A stretch of 64,000 nt of DNA, from assembly GCA_949987705.1 (NCBI GenBank), contig OX465281.1:26706942-26770941 (forward strand). The letters are read 5' to 3'. Position numbers and translations under genes: made by a program. This DNA comes from Thereva unica (taxonomy: Eukaryota > Arthropoda > Insecta > Diptera > Therevidae). Positions 34,901-41,559 of the stretch are shown one piece after another; position 1 is the first letter of the stretch, and each line of letters opens with the position of its first letter. The notes below the pieces were generated by a model, which saw only the letters and a list, made by a program, of their open reading frames with translations, did no database searches and had not been told where the DNA came from.

Positions 34901-37900
34901 GTCTGCTTACAGACATACCAAGCTAAATTGGCCTTCCTTGTTCTTTCTTCGATATTGAGCCTCCACTTAAGCTTTGACTCGAGAATAAGGCTCAAGTTGA
35001 CTGGAGTAGACTTAGTAATCTACCAGTGGTATTGGTGAAAAGCATGAGTATTTTCTGGGTTGCCGGGTAGCCCGCAGCCGTTGGGACATGCGCTAAGATT
35101 TCCAAACAAGAGTGTCATAGAAAAGATAAAAAAAATAATCAGCCTTATTCTCGTTGTCGAATCACCCAAGTGAGATTTGGCTTAGGCGGTGTCACCTCAC
35201 TTTGAATGTGGTATTCTCGTTGGCGAGTGACAGGGCTACGAGGAACATTGTGAAATGAAACACATTTTCATTTGACAATTCAGTTTGACATATTTAGCAG
35301 TGCGACGTTTGTTGTGAAAAGGGCGTAAAAAATAAATAAAATGAGTTAATTTGTGTTGTGATTTTCGGACGTTAATTTTCTATAATGTTTTAAGGAACAT
35401 TAAATTAAAAGAATTTTTGTTTACCTTTTTTCTGCTTTCATTTTGCTAAAGATAGAACTGTCGATACCTACAAACGTATCGACAAAATTGTCACTTGACA
35501 CTTCAACCTAGTCGCAATTAGAATTCGACGTTCGTCGATCTAGTCGCCAGGTGTCACTAAGATTGACAATGAGAATACCACTTGAAGTTCAAAGTGACTT
35601 TTGTCATGGCACTCGACAACGAGAATAAGGCAGAATACGAAAAAGCTAAGCTTAAAAATCACTCTTTGTTTGATCAGTCCGTCATGTTGTGCGGGTCATG
35701 GTCCAATGTCGAGTAATAAGCCTCACTATGATAGGACAGATTAGGAGGAGTCTGGGAAGCTGAAACATGTGGCAATGAACATGAACATTTGAATTCTGGG
35801 ATATCGTAGGTGTTCGGAAATACTCCTTGTGGACGATTGCTCTACAGTCCACAAATCTGGGTAAAATTAGGAACATACGGAAATGGACAAAGTGGGAACA
35901 CTTCTGCCAGATCGAGGATACTCGTACCTTATTACATTCCTAGACCGACGTACAAGTGGCCAGAAACTTACCACTACTGTATATTTCCTCATTAAAAGTG
36001 GCAAAACACGTTACTGAATGCGTGATTCTGCACACCCCTCGCAATTACAAGTGATCAAAGTACGCAATTCGAATCTAAGCTAGTCAATGAAATTCCCAAA
36101 CTACTCGGTAGTCACCGAATTAGGACAATCGCTTACCATACGCAGGCAAACTGGATATTTGAACAACTTAAAGCTGCCTTAATAGCAAGGGGCAACACTA
36201 CTAATTGAATTAAAGACTTCTCCTTCGTTTTACTACACAAACGTACGGCAATTAAAAACGATTTGCCATGCTCATCAGCAGAGCTCGTCTAGGGCCGGAA
36301 ACTGAGATTGACCAATTCAGTTAAATCTCCGATGAAAATCCAATAGAACACTCAAAATTTCTCACTTGTCTTCATTCGTATATGCAGAACTATGATCTGA
36401 ACGACATGACGGATTAATAGTAGATACAAATTGTGACTTCTTACCTTAGTTCATTCATTAATAATTTGGCCATTATAAGGCTGAGTAATTTCGGGAACAA
36501 AAGCTTCTGTAAATTATATGAAATCTTTCTTTTAGCGTCTTGTTGTTTCTTCGTTACCAATTTGCAAGCTCCCGCATGGTCTAGTGGCTAGGATACCTGG
36601 CTCTCACCCAGGAGGCCCGGGTTCGATTCCCGGTGCGGGAAAGCGTATTTTCTTTTAAATTTTTGTTTTCGTATTAACTTCGTTCCTTTTCTGCGTTACT
36701 AGCATGTACTATAAAGTAGAAAAGGAACGCGGCTATTTTATAAACAATAATTGCTGTTTATCCAAAAATTGCATTTAGACTACTGATAACCTTTAAAATA
36801 GCTTTTGGATTAGTGTTCCACATATCTTTTGACGAAATCGGCGCTTCTCAAGTGAAACACAATTGCAGAGGACATGTTCTGCGGTTTCTATTTCAACCTG
36901 ACGATATCTGCATATGTCGGTATCAATTTTAACCATTTTAATCAGGTGATATCTAACAGGGGCATGTCCTATGAGAAAATTTGTTGAAACTCTGAGTTCG
37001 TTTATTAAGCTGAATGAGTTTTTTAGATTTTGTTCCTGTTGAGTTCTTGGCGTTTCTCATACCCGGTACACGAGTCCAGTGGTAAGAGAAGTTCTTCAAA
37101 GATTCTATGTTCCACAGATAAGTTCTGCATTGGTAAAGTGAATGTGTTTACGGAATCACTACTACATGATCTAATGGGTTTTAGGGCTGCGTGAGTGTCG
37201 AACATTATATAGACAATGGTACTGTTTGTCTGTCACCCTAGACACGGACTTTATATGGTTGGAAACCTGAAAAGAATTTGCATAAAGCTACAGCTAGTCG
37301 GTGTCCGGAACAGTCCAGCCAACTAGCTACCTAGCTGGTATCTCTCATGGCATTTCTGTGACTTTTTCTGTTTCTTTGGGCTTCGTAATGCTTACGCTTC
37401 TGGTGGATGGCCTTTTCCCCACACATCCACAGACCTTATCACATGGTCCAAGATCTTCTCAGCAGTAAGGCGATTGCCTCATGCAGCGTGCGGACTTCTT
37501 GTTCCAAATGAGGGAAAATTCAAAAAAAGAATATCCTTGCAGGTTCACCATGAGGACCCTACATGCCGGGACATGCCGAAAGAGGGCTTTACACTTAGTT
37601 TCTTCTTAGTTTACTTCGGCCTTGGTTTCCTCCAGCGTTCGTCTACATGAATCTCGACATCTGTTCCGACTTTTCCAGGATATATGAGTATTTAACATAC
37701 TTAATAGCCCGGTTCTGGTTTGATTACAGAGGTTAAGCAGCATTGGATGAGATTAGTACTCAGTTGGGAGACCACATTGGTCAAATATTCGCGTTTAAAA
37801 ATATAAAGCTTTCGACAACGGCGCAGTATCACGTAGTGGTATCTTCAGAACCTTAAAACAATCCAATCCTTATCAAATTCATTTATTTATAGATAAAAGA

Positions 37901-38915
37901 TGAGACAGATAAATAAATCTTTACCATTATATTAACTTTCCTCTTTAGCTAACGAAATAATATATATAATGATTTCTTTTTCTTGTTTTAGCAAATTCAA
38001 ATGCTCCACAATCTCCTCCAGTAACAGAAGTATGCCTTGGATGCATTTGCGAAGCAATAAGCGGCTGCAACAGAACTTTGACTTGCGGTGGTGATGTATG
38101 TGGACTATTCAGAATAACCTGGGCTTATTGGTCTGATGCTGGCAAACCAACTCTTCAAGGCGAAGATCCAAAATCACAAACAGGTAAGACTTACAAAAAA
38201 TATAGCTTGTCCCAAAAGCATCGCTTACCGCCGAAACCGCTAGTCAGAAAATCAAAATTGATTAATGCACCTTTAATTTTGCATTAGTGGTCATTTTCGA
38301 AAAACGTAAAGTTTCCGAAATGTAAGCGAAAAACTGAAAAAAGCGAGAAAAGTTTGATGTTTGTTGCGATTTCGGTTATGAGGCTGACCTCCTACCGATG
38401 TTAACCCAGATTGTCTTAGAAATTTGCTTCGACAGCCAAAAATATTAACAAATTCTTACACAAAAATGTTAAAATACTAAAATTTTACATTTGAACACGG
38501 CCGAGGAACGGGCGCCGTGGCTTAGTTGGTTAAAGCGCCTGTCTAGTAAACAGGAGATCATGGGTTCGAATCCCGTCGGGGCCTTGTCGGTGTGAAGAAG
38601 AATTTCTAATGGCATTGTTTTTTTTCCTTTTCCCCTGCCTGTATTATTATTATTAAAATACATAATTACTATATTTTCTTTTCTCTTTCTACAGCTTATG
38701 CTAATTGCGCCAATGATCCCTACTGTGCAGCTCGCTGTGTCCAAAATTACATGGCCAAATTCGGACAAGATTGCAACGGCGACGGAGTCATCAATTGCTA
38801 CGATCATGCTGCCATTCATAAGTTGGGCGGATACGGATGCAATGCAGATTTGGGCATTAAATATTACACAGCCTTGGAGCAATGTCTGAAGCAAGTTCAA
38901 CAGCTTCAGGGATAA
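13938..38915 (+). CDS. Secreted i-type (destabilase) lysozyme-like protein, catalytic Glu replaced
   Basis: Exons 13938-14034, 37992-38183 and 38695-38915; introns of 23,957 and 511 nt start GTAGGT and GTAAGA and end TTTTAG and TACAG, and all joins are phase 1. The product has 169 residues. Residues 1-25 are a signal peptide (hydrophobic core AAALLVLGCALLV), so it is secreted. The mature part has the destabilase pattern: EVCLGCICEAISGCN, CGGDVCGLFRITWAYW, NCANDPYCAARCVQNYM, and FGQDCNGDGVINCYDH, with 13 cysteines. In active i-type lysozymes the catalytic Glu lies in CICxxESGC; here that position is Ile, and the Asp of the second site has no clear counterpart. Drosophila paralogues share the AISGCN version, so loss of muramidase activity is likely ancestral in flies. 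Role is unknown: digestion, immunity or isopeptidase activity are possible. The A-rich context before the start codon and the signal peptide support the chosen ATG. A long A run and AT-rich 3' end follow the stop at 38913-38915. Confidence 0.93.
14035..15479 (+). other. Intron 1 of lysozyme-like gene, 5' host-like part
   Basis: AT-rich intronic sequence with no mobile element recognised. The remainder of intron 1 (to 37991) is covered by the mobile-element entries below. Confidence 0.5.
15480..16700 (-). pseudogene. RTE-like LINE relic, second family
   Basis: Minus-strand pieces in order: RNSGTEEFEVRQGLRQGDGL (block B), LLRYADDVNIVGRSFLA (block C, YADD intact, about 16265-16285), then LGSTITKRNDEKEEITRRI, then RFERKVLRCIIGSTKEDGIW, and the C-terminal RPVGRPRRRWIDSVTAD at about 15590-15630. 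Each piece is open but frames change between them. Domain order is that of insect RTE-like endonuclease/reverse transcriptases, 5'-truncated. Confidence 0.85.
16968..17640. repeat. Degenerate tandem repeats, unit about 130 bp
   Basis: CAATTGTGTTCCGATTCCAA and close variants recur near 17187, 17282 and 17570, with a partial at 17404, each preceded by AAAATGGCCGC-like and AATATG blocks. The left edge, CATTGTTTCTCAACTTGGG then TTCGCGACCCAC, resembles the start of hAT elements, but a matching right end is absent. Confidence 0.55.
17645..17720 (-). repeat. 5S rRNA-derived sequence (SINE3-like), copy 1
   Basis: The minus strand reads GGTCAAGCAGCATTGGACCT then GGTTAGTATTAAGTTAGGGGA, aligning with the internal promoter part of 5S rRNA (AAGTTAAGCAGC ... 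GGTTAGTACTTAGATGGGGGACC). It shares CATTGG in place of CGTCGG with four other copies in the window. Truncated, not a functional 5S gene. Confidence 0.7.
17721..18640. other. Intron 1 stretch without recognised element
   Basis: Only short domain-free ORFs. No inverted repeats or RNA genes recognised. Confidence 0.3.
18640..18960 (-). pseudogene. Relic of the CR1/Jockey-type LINE
   Basis: On the plus strand GCTTGGAGTTTAGCTAATAG parallels the 47 kb element (about 47234) and CGCGCTTGAACTCTTGG parallels about 46213, so the orientation is minus. The two matches are only 150 bp apart here, so most of the element is deleted. Confidence 0.6.
19600..19850 (-). pseudogene. LTR-retrotransposon integrase scrap
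   Basis: Minus-strand frame gives GRMRTSAYQPKANGTVESFY, the conserved integrase block that normally carries the third catalytic acidic residue (NGxxE), preceded at 19750-19800 by a KDGYSLLDLFIGRLGL stretch. Two-frame, dead. The type is Ty3/Gypsy by pattern. Confidence 0.6.
19851..21600. other. Intron 1 stretch, AT-rich, no element recognised
   Basis: Includes a small hairpin AGGTCAAAAACTTCTGACCT at about 20237. Otherwise unresolved intronic DNA. Confidence 0.35.
21600..21770 (+). pseudogene. Short reverse transcriptase scrap
   Basis: Reads VDVLSPFYFL then, after a gap, ADDIVITYMSEDA, the PQGxxLSP and ADD blocks of an R1-type reverse transcriptase, brought close together by deletion. Confidence 0.45.
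21800..22690 (+). pseudogene. RTE-like LINE relic with YTDD active site
   Basis: Frames read VVSSGVRQECLLSPLLFLI (block B), LDYTDDICLLTSGPKKM (block C with Thr replacing Ala), LRLNPNKTKEMRINGNTNER, VELVDKFCYLHSIITENGG, KLRLFNSNVKAVIFGWETW, and the C-terminal WNWIGHTLRRENENLAKQ and RRAGIPRSSKRRALLAE. Three frameshifts link the parts. A closely related, internally deleted copy is at 49865-50340. Confidence 0.85.
22691..23249. other. Intron 1 stretch, no element recognised
   Basis: No ORF, RNA gene or repeat seen. Confidence 0.3.
23250..23403. repeat. Near-perfect 69 bp inverted repeat with 15 bp loop
   Basis: GACGGTGATTAGACTGTTCG starts the left arm at 23250 and its reverse complement ends the right arm at 23403. 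The arms differ by one extra A and one base near the loop. It has no relation to the other repeats in the window. It could be a natural hairpin, a recent template-switch event or an assembly fold-back. Confidence 0.9.
23470..24000 (+). pseudogene. Ty3/Gypsy pol scrap
   Basis: LLGTAQIRTTTYHLPNGKD near 23490 corresponds to the RxRxTAYHPQANG block of Gypsy integrases; a weaker C-terminal domain-like stretch lies at 23800-23960. Heavily decayed. Confidence 0.5.
24097..24235. repeat. Small palindromic repeat (MITE-like), copy 2
   Basis: Left end CGTTTGAGTTGAAGAAAGTG then ACGTTTC; right end GAAACGTCACATTCGTCAAC, its imperfect inverse. Shares the first 20 bases with the right end of the 2272-2415 repeat. 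Confidence 0.5.
24612..26234. mobile_element. 1.6 kb MULE-like element with about 560 bp TIRs and FLYWCH ORF
   Basis: Arms 24612 to about 25178 and 25667-26234 are inverted copies with few differences (left end GGGTAGCCTCGAATTGC, inverted right end GGTAGCACTCGAATTGC). AAATAGAAA flanks both sides (24603-24611 and 26235-26243), a perfect 9 bp target duplication. Long TIRs, 9 bp duplication and a FLYWCH zinc-finger ORF in the 490 bp core all fit Mutator-like elements. The catalytic transposase is absent, so it is non-autonomous. It sits in intron 1 of the lysozyme-like gene. Confidence 0.93.
25249..25446 (+). CDS. FLYWCH zinc-finger peptide inside MULE-like element
   Basis: 65 residues. The pattern SERGRKELMFRNSRYYFAL then MWRCTVRKCTARLYT matches a FLYWCH domain: the aromatic/hydrophobic lead, W-R-C, and the second Cys seven residues later as C-T-A-R. 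The terminal His pair usually spaced HxH is only partly present (SSHTPDL), so zinc binding is uncertain. FLYWCH domains occur at the N-terminus of many animal MULE transposases, where they probably bind DNA. This ORF stops right after the domain, so it is either the remains of the transposase N-terminus or a first exon whose downstream part was deleted. The inverted arms flank it symmetrically; promoter sequence would have to lie in the left arm. Translation in vivo is not shown. Confidence 0.7.
   Translation: MESHLITECVSERGRKELMFRNSRYYFALTKKNGENMWRCTVRKCTARLYTRTDQHLYSSHTPDL
26630..26800 (-). pseudogene. RNase H C-terminal scrap of a LOA/R1-type LINE
   Basis: The minus strand reads LVWVSEHRDIDGNEKLDYLA, the last RNase H block (WVPGHxxIxGNExAD), with the catalytic Asp context changed to KLD. 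Confidence 0.65.
26991..27293. mobile_element. About 300 bp MITE
   Basis: Left arm AAGGCCCAGTTCCTACGAGC followed by AACCAACAAAAAT; right arm has ATTTTTGTTGGTT followed by CCCGTGTGAAACCGGCC. The two arms are inverted with about 70-80 percent identity. Target duplication unclear. Confidence 0.6.
27830..29040 (-). mobile_element. 5'-truncated LOA/R1-type LINE with intact RNase H ORF
   Basis: Contains the 357-residue ORF 27928-29001 and an untranslated 3' tail ending near 27830 in TAACCTAACCTAC. The reverse transcriptase and endonuclease are missing upstream; the element seems to end just after 29040. The 3' tail segment GGTATCACAATGGGCC then GGCCTAAGTGTGTGGGC is of a type seen in insect LINEs. 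Confidence 0.75.
27928..29001 (-). CDS. LINE ORF2 C-terminal part: RNase H and zinc knuckle
   Basis: 357 residues in one frame. FTDGSK (about residue 75) holds the first catalytic Asp of RNase H, YQAEILAIQEA the Glu, IFSDSQAALKAL the second Asp, and WVPGHRNIEGNCKADELA the His and last Asp, so all catalytic positions are kept. Further on GVLTGHCLIGTHATRLG and CRSCKNIDEAESVLHLLCHC form the C-terminal Cys/His motif of LOA/R1/I-group ORF2 proteins. The annotated Met is just the first in frame; the natural protein is much longer and the missing N-terminal part held endonuclease and reverse transcriptase. It is the best preserved representative of this family in the window; relics at 4440, 9630, 26630, 32650, 33835, 36740 and 41160 align to parts of it. 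Confidence 0.85.
   Translation of the reverse strand: MARESATIAALRIKESGFWTGIRGEHTKVLNSVTIPTKTDFCIPEITFTRNYGVHIPSRREWINRPHRFQDAINVFTDGSKLEGRVGGGVFSPELEIEISFRLPDHCSVYQAEILAIQEAVLQINQQGDGNRTVYIFSDSQAALKALRSCTNSSRTTSECRRSLNEMAQQFRTLLVWVPGHRNIEGNCKADELARRGTTATLLPEKERVGMPWASFKLRCKQHTITQAKKHWRDLNKCTLAKLTWPSYDLRRTTLLLSLGRQELSVIVGVLTGHCLIGTHATRLGFETHDFCRSCKNIDEAESVLHLLCHCPALSRIRLTTFGKPFLSNLAEISKFGIPQLRRFITSSRWFNEETTF
29109..29400. mobile_element. 292 bp MITE rich in GCAGC motifs
   Basis: Left end AGGCTGTATCAGATC, right end GATCTGATACGGCCT (inverted with one mismatch). ATA flanks both sides. The interior is dense in GCTGC/GCAGC. No ORF. Confidence 0.7.
29749..30094. mobile_element. About 346 bp MITE
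   Basis: Left GGCCAATTTGACACTATGAA then ACACGAAAC; right GTTTCGTGTTTCATCGTGTG then AAATGGACC. Arms about 30-40 bp and inverted. It precedes the mariner relic. Confidence 0.65.
30150..30890 (+). pseudogene. Mariner-like transposase relic
   Basis: FLKRLITVDEK (about 30190-30225) matches the TGDEKW region with the first catalytic Asp, and VVFHHDNAGLYIP (about 30548-30586) matches the VxFHQDNARPH block with the second catalytic Asp. Between them frames shift at least three times. No terminal inverted repeats identified. Dead copy. Confidence 0.7.
30891..32649. other. Intron 1 stretch, unresolved, no element recognised
   Basis: 31140-31480 has a composition unlike the surrounding mobile elements (CpG-containing, CGAGTCACGAGCAGCATCGC near 31190) and could be conserved intronic regulatory DNA, but nothing in the sequence proves it. 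ORFs at 31464-31784 and 31993-32304 (minus) have no recognisable content. Confidence 0.3.
32650..32990 (-). pseudogene. LOA/R1-type LINE C-terminal relic
   Basis: The minus strand reads CRSYGEQQDGETTEHLGYP then LASILYLRTF, corresponding to the CRSC...E..LHLLCHCPAL motif of the 27928-29001 ORF, then SELKIEELIRYLNMIDWI for its last 20 residues. Second and later Cys are lost. Confidence 0.65.
33040..33145 (-). repeat. 5S rRNA-derived sequence, copy 2
   Basis: Minus strand: GGTCAAGCAGCATTGGACGT, then GATTAGTAGTTAGTTGGGGGA, then GGTAAAACGACATTCGCGTTT. The last segment is also found after copy 4 (55360), so the similarity runs past the internal promoter. Confidence 0.75.
33331..33556. mobile_element. 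MITE of the CCTTATTCTCGTTGTCGAG family, copy A
   Basis: Left CCTTATTCTCGTTGTCGAGT then GACGTGAC; right GTCACGTCACTCGCCAGCGA then GAATAAC. About 225 bp. Same TIR as 35143-35630. Confidence 0.75.
33685..33828. mobile_element. 144 bp palindromic MITE
   Basis: Left AAGGCCTCCATACACGGTCA then AATTTGATGTACATC; right GATGTACATTCAATTTGACC then GTGGAGGCCT. TA flanks both sides (33683-33684 and 33829-33830), a possible TA duplication. Confidence 0.75.
33835..35090 (-). pseudogene. R1/LOA-type LINE relic (RT C-terminus plus RNase H), split by a MITE
   Basis: Minus-strand order: 34990-34740 gives WRLNIEERTRKANLAWYVC, the LSPAVKWPGL stretch and LDQVQRMTCLGIT (end of reverse transcriptase domain); after the insertion, RVILLSDSQAAIRLCRYND and LQWVPGHRNIEENDKANDMA (RNase H, Asp of SDSQ and of the last block recognisable) at 34090-33890. 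Frameshifted; no activity expected. Confidence 0.8.
34541..34727. mobile_element. 187 bp MITE nested in R1/LOA-type relic
   Basis: Left CACCATTGTGCCGTTCTCGG then TCCAGTCACATGCCA; right TGGCATGAGACTGGACCGAG then AACGGCACGATAATGTG. The stretch 34480-34540 contains a third, degenerate copy of the arm, so the element may extend leftward or be a composite. Confidence 0.75.
35143..35630. mobile_element. MITE of the CCTTATTCTCGTTGTCGAG family, copy B
   Basis: Begins CCTTATTCTCGTTGTCGA, ends its exact inverse. 488 bp. Both flanks show CAG directly outside (35140-35142 and 35631-35633), a possible 3 bp duplication. A second inner pair of TTCTCGTTGGCGAGTGAC-like motifs occurs near 35212. Confidence 0.8.
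35655..35930 (-). pseudogene. 3' end relic of the CR1/Jockey-type LINE
   Basis: GTCATGTTGTGCGGGTCATG and GATAGGACAGATTAGGAG parallel the 3' untranslated region of the 46 kb element (46096-46172), followed by a decayed copy of the ORF end. Confidence 0.65.
36055..36420 (+). pseudogene. Ty3/Gypsy integrase relic
   Basis: LLGSHRIRTIAYHTQAN, then FEQLKAALIARGNT and NDLPCSSAELV follow the order of the integrase core end and the linker after it in Gypsy-type elements. The third catalytic Glu is still readable as FEQL. Two stops. Confidence 0.7.
36570..36641 (+). tRNA. tRNA-Glu-CTC: tRNA-Glu (anticodon CUC)
   Basis: 72 nt, acceptor TCCCGCA with TGCGGGA, anticodon arm CCTGG-CTCTCAC-CCAGG, intact A and B boxes, discriminator A. 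Differs from the 7485 gene only in the acceptor stem and the wobble base. TTTT begins at 36648. It lies in intron 1 of the lysozyme-like gene, same strand. Confidence 0.97.
36740..37330 (-). pseudogene. LOA/R1-type LINE relic, RNase H and Cys/His end
   Basis: Minus strand: TIVYIMFDTHAALKPIRSC (RNase H SDSQAALKA block with the Asp kept), then VLIGHAPVRYHLIK and DTDICRYRQVEIETAEHVLC, the C-terminal Cys/His motif. Frameshifts between. Confidence 0.65.
37700..37795 (+). repeat. 5S rRNA-derived sequence, copy 3
   Basis: CGGTTCTGGTTTGATTACAG then GGTTAAGCAGCATTGGATGA and GATTAGTACTCAGTTGGGAG then ACC follow 5S rRNA from about nucleotide 30 to 95. The tail TATTCGCGTTTAAAA resembles that of copies 2 and 4. 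Confidence 0.8.
38511..38584 (+). tRNA. tRNA-Thr-AGT: tRNA-Thr (anticodon AGU) in lysozyme intron 2
   Basis: 74 nt. D arm GGCTTAGTTGGTTAAAGCGCC, anticodon arm CCTGT-CTAGTAA-ACAGG with AGT, T arm with GGGTTCGAATCCC, discriminator T at 38584. Acceptor GGCGCCG pairs with CGGGGCC except for a G-G at the fourth pair, which may slightly weaken it. T-run at 38620. It lies within the 511 nt second intron of the lysozyme-like gene, same strand. Confidence 0.93.
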
Positions 38916-40449
38916 TCTTAAAAAAAAAAAAAGTAAAATATAAAAATAGATTTAATCAATCAAAGAACACCGAACTGACTTCTTTCATCAATCTTTTATT
39001 ATTGTATTTTTTTTATACTCATTACATTTTCATTTGCCTATTTTTGGTAAAAATAAAAATTAAATATTTTTAAATTTATTTTTATTATATTTTATTTTGT
39101 AAGAAAAAATGCGGGTTTTGTTGTTAACTATTGTTATCGAAAGCAATGCCGACTGATTAAATAGCTGAAAATATCGATTGATGTAGACTTGTGTTGACTA
39201 TGATGTGTCGTCTCCTCATTCCGGCAGTGTCTTTTAAGGAACTGTAGCCAATCTTTCTCAGAAATTTACAAAAATCCAAGGCCAGGAGCCAGCGAAATAC
39301 TATTATCGGCTAAAAAAGCGCCTAACAAAACAAGGCACCTGGCGCGGTATAATATTCAAGCTGGTCGATGGCCGGTGGCGGCTAAACAATCGAGGGGCTA
39401 CTATGCTACTTTTTGGCGTTCGATAAAATTTTTTTGTGTAGAATTTAGCCATATCTTCAGGCCCCCTTTCACTTACAGGTCGATGGCCTGAAAGTTTTCA
39501 TCTTGAAGGCAAGTATCAACACAAACCTCTCCGGCCGCAACTGGATGGGGCCTGCAGTCCAAGAAAAGTAATCTTATATGTTTGGCATTTTCTTTATATG
39601 TGTGGGCAGTTTGTGCCTGAAAATCTGGGGTGGTAGCACGTAAGTTGTTTCAATCGACAATCGAATCATACAAAATATTTTGTAACACTTGAATTTTTGT
39701 ATGAAGAGGTCGACTGAATTAAGTTACTTGCTACCTCCGCAGAATTTCTATTCAGTCTCAAGCCGTAAATTTACGCCACGAACTCACGCCGTATCCAGTC
39801 AGACCTAAAAAGAAGGCGCGAACTAAGCGCGAAAACTATCCGAACTCGCATTCGCGCTTGTTCGCGGGGGTTCACGGCGTGAGTCTGGAGCCGCATTATG
39901 ACACAAACATATTGGCGCGGAGGCAGTGACGGCGGTAGCCAGCAAAAGATTTTCCCATTAAATGAATTAAATGAATTTCTTCGCGCCGCCTGCCCATTAT
40001 GTCAGCAAATATGTATGCTGGTCCGTGTATTTTAAAGGTTGTTCCAGTCACCAATCTGTTTGTGGCTTTAAAGTTTACGTTGAGGCCATGAACATTTTTA
40101 CACTTGAATTAACAACCCGCTATGCTAAACTGTCGTCTTCGCTTGTGGCTCTGTGTGCCTGGCGGATACTTGAAGTCCTAATCTCCAGTCAGACTGAGTA
40201 TTGTGTGGCCTTCATCGGGCCGTGCATTACATAAATTGACTTAAATAAACCTTAAATAAGTCAAATTAACTACTTAAATTAAAGAAATTAAAAAAAAAAA
40301 TTAAAATGTTCGATTCCTGAAATCTTGAAAAAATGCATAAGAATCGTATTGATAAGAACTCAGTTTTTACGTCGTTTTTGCGTTATCGTCAATAATCGTT
40401 ATTAAGCTAATTATTATTAACCATGTATTATTTACATATTCTATATTAT
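38916..40449. other. 3' flank of lysozyme-like gene, partly palindromic
   Basis: 38923-38934 is an A run just after the stop. 39775-39890 contains AACTCACGCCGT and, 90 bp on, ACGGCGTGAGT (inverted), a possible MITE. Nothing else recognised. Confidence 0.35.
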
Positions 40450-40880
40450 TATATTTTTAATTACTTAAAACCATAATTTCACAATTTTTTATTATTTAAT
40501 TTAATCAAAATCAATTAAGTAAACTTTTGAAATTATTAAACCTGGAAAATTGCATATTTTTAAGAGTTTAATATCTAATCATGGCTTAAAATTCACGTTT
40601 TTTGGTAAGCGCAGGGATCCTCTATCTAATGGATAAATTTACAATGCCAAGTTTCGCAGTTTTGTATGAGAAAACTTCGACACTTCGCATTGTAATTTCT
40701 GACATATCATAAAGGATCCGTGCGGTTGCTGAAAAACGATCGTTATTTCGATAAGCAGTAGACTCCTACAACTATGCAATTTTTCATTATAATGATGTTT
40801 GATAATTTCAAAAGTTTATTTTATTGATTTTAATTAAATTAAACAATAAAAAATTGTGAAATTCTGTTATTAAGGCATTT
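40450..40880. repeat. Nested inverted repeat, AT-rich MITE candidate
   Basis: TTTCACAATTTTTTATTATT at about 40478 is inverted at 40846-40865 and the similarity runs for about 70 bp. An inner pair, GGGATCCTCTAT and ATAAAGGATCC, lies at 40613 and 40708. Confidence 0.6.
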
Positions 40881-41159
40881 TGCAGCTCTCCTTGAGGAAA
40901 TCATTGGGAAAAGAGGGCATAACTCCCGAATTCCTCGGTATTTTTTGGCAAACTCAACCGGTTTGAATTTATGAGCGTGAAGCCCTTTCCAACGAGGCTC
41001 CAAAAACGGCCAAGGCTTCATTAAAATCAGCAAAGGGGATCCAAAAGTCGAAAGCAAGAAAACGCTGGAAAATCCGGAAAAACTGGACATTTCTAAATTC
41101 AGGAGGGCGAGCTCTTTCCAATAAGGCCACACTCATCAAAATATTTGGTATGTGTAATT

Positions 41160-41545
41160 TTACTGAAACGACAAATTCTTTAACTCAAACGACTTGAGCT
41201 TGATAGGCTCGGTGGAAAGTATTAAGAGATTCTCCTCTGGGTTGCTCGATATAAGAACATTGATGGGAACAAGGAGGCCAGAAACGCTATTTTCACTACC
41301 ATCTGAGCAGTGTGGAGCACACTGGAGACCTGTATTATCAACAATGTGATTCCTAAACAGGCCCGAAGATTTATGGCTAGAATTACGGCAATCATCAATG
41401 GACATGGACCCATAGGGACCGTTCTACCGTGCGAGGAAACGAACGAGAGGAAACTGTCCACTTTTGTCCAAAACCAGGCAGCTCACACTAGGCAGTACCG
41501 GTTCTAGAAGACTTAAAAGAGATTCACAGAGATGCACTGGAGCCA
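41160..41545 (+). pseudogene. LOA/R1-type RNase H end relic
   Basis: Plus strand: WVARYKNIDGNKEARNAIF (last RNase H block, catalytic Asp replaced) followed by QARRFMARITAIINGHGPIG (linker with the TGH motif altered). It is cut by the RTE-like relic that follows. Confidence 0.55.
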
Positions 41546-41559
41546 GTCCTACACCTAAT

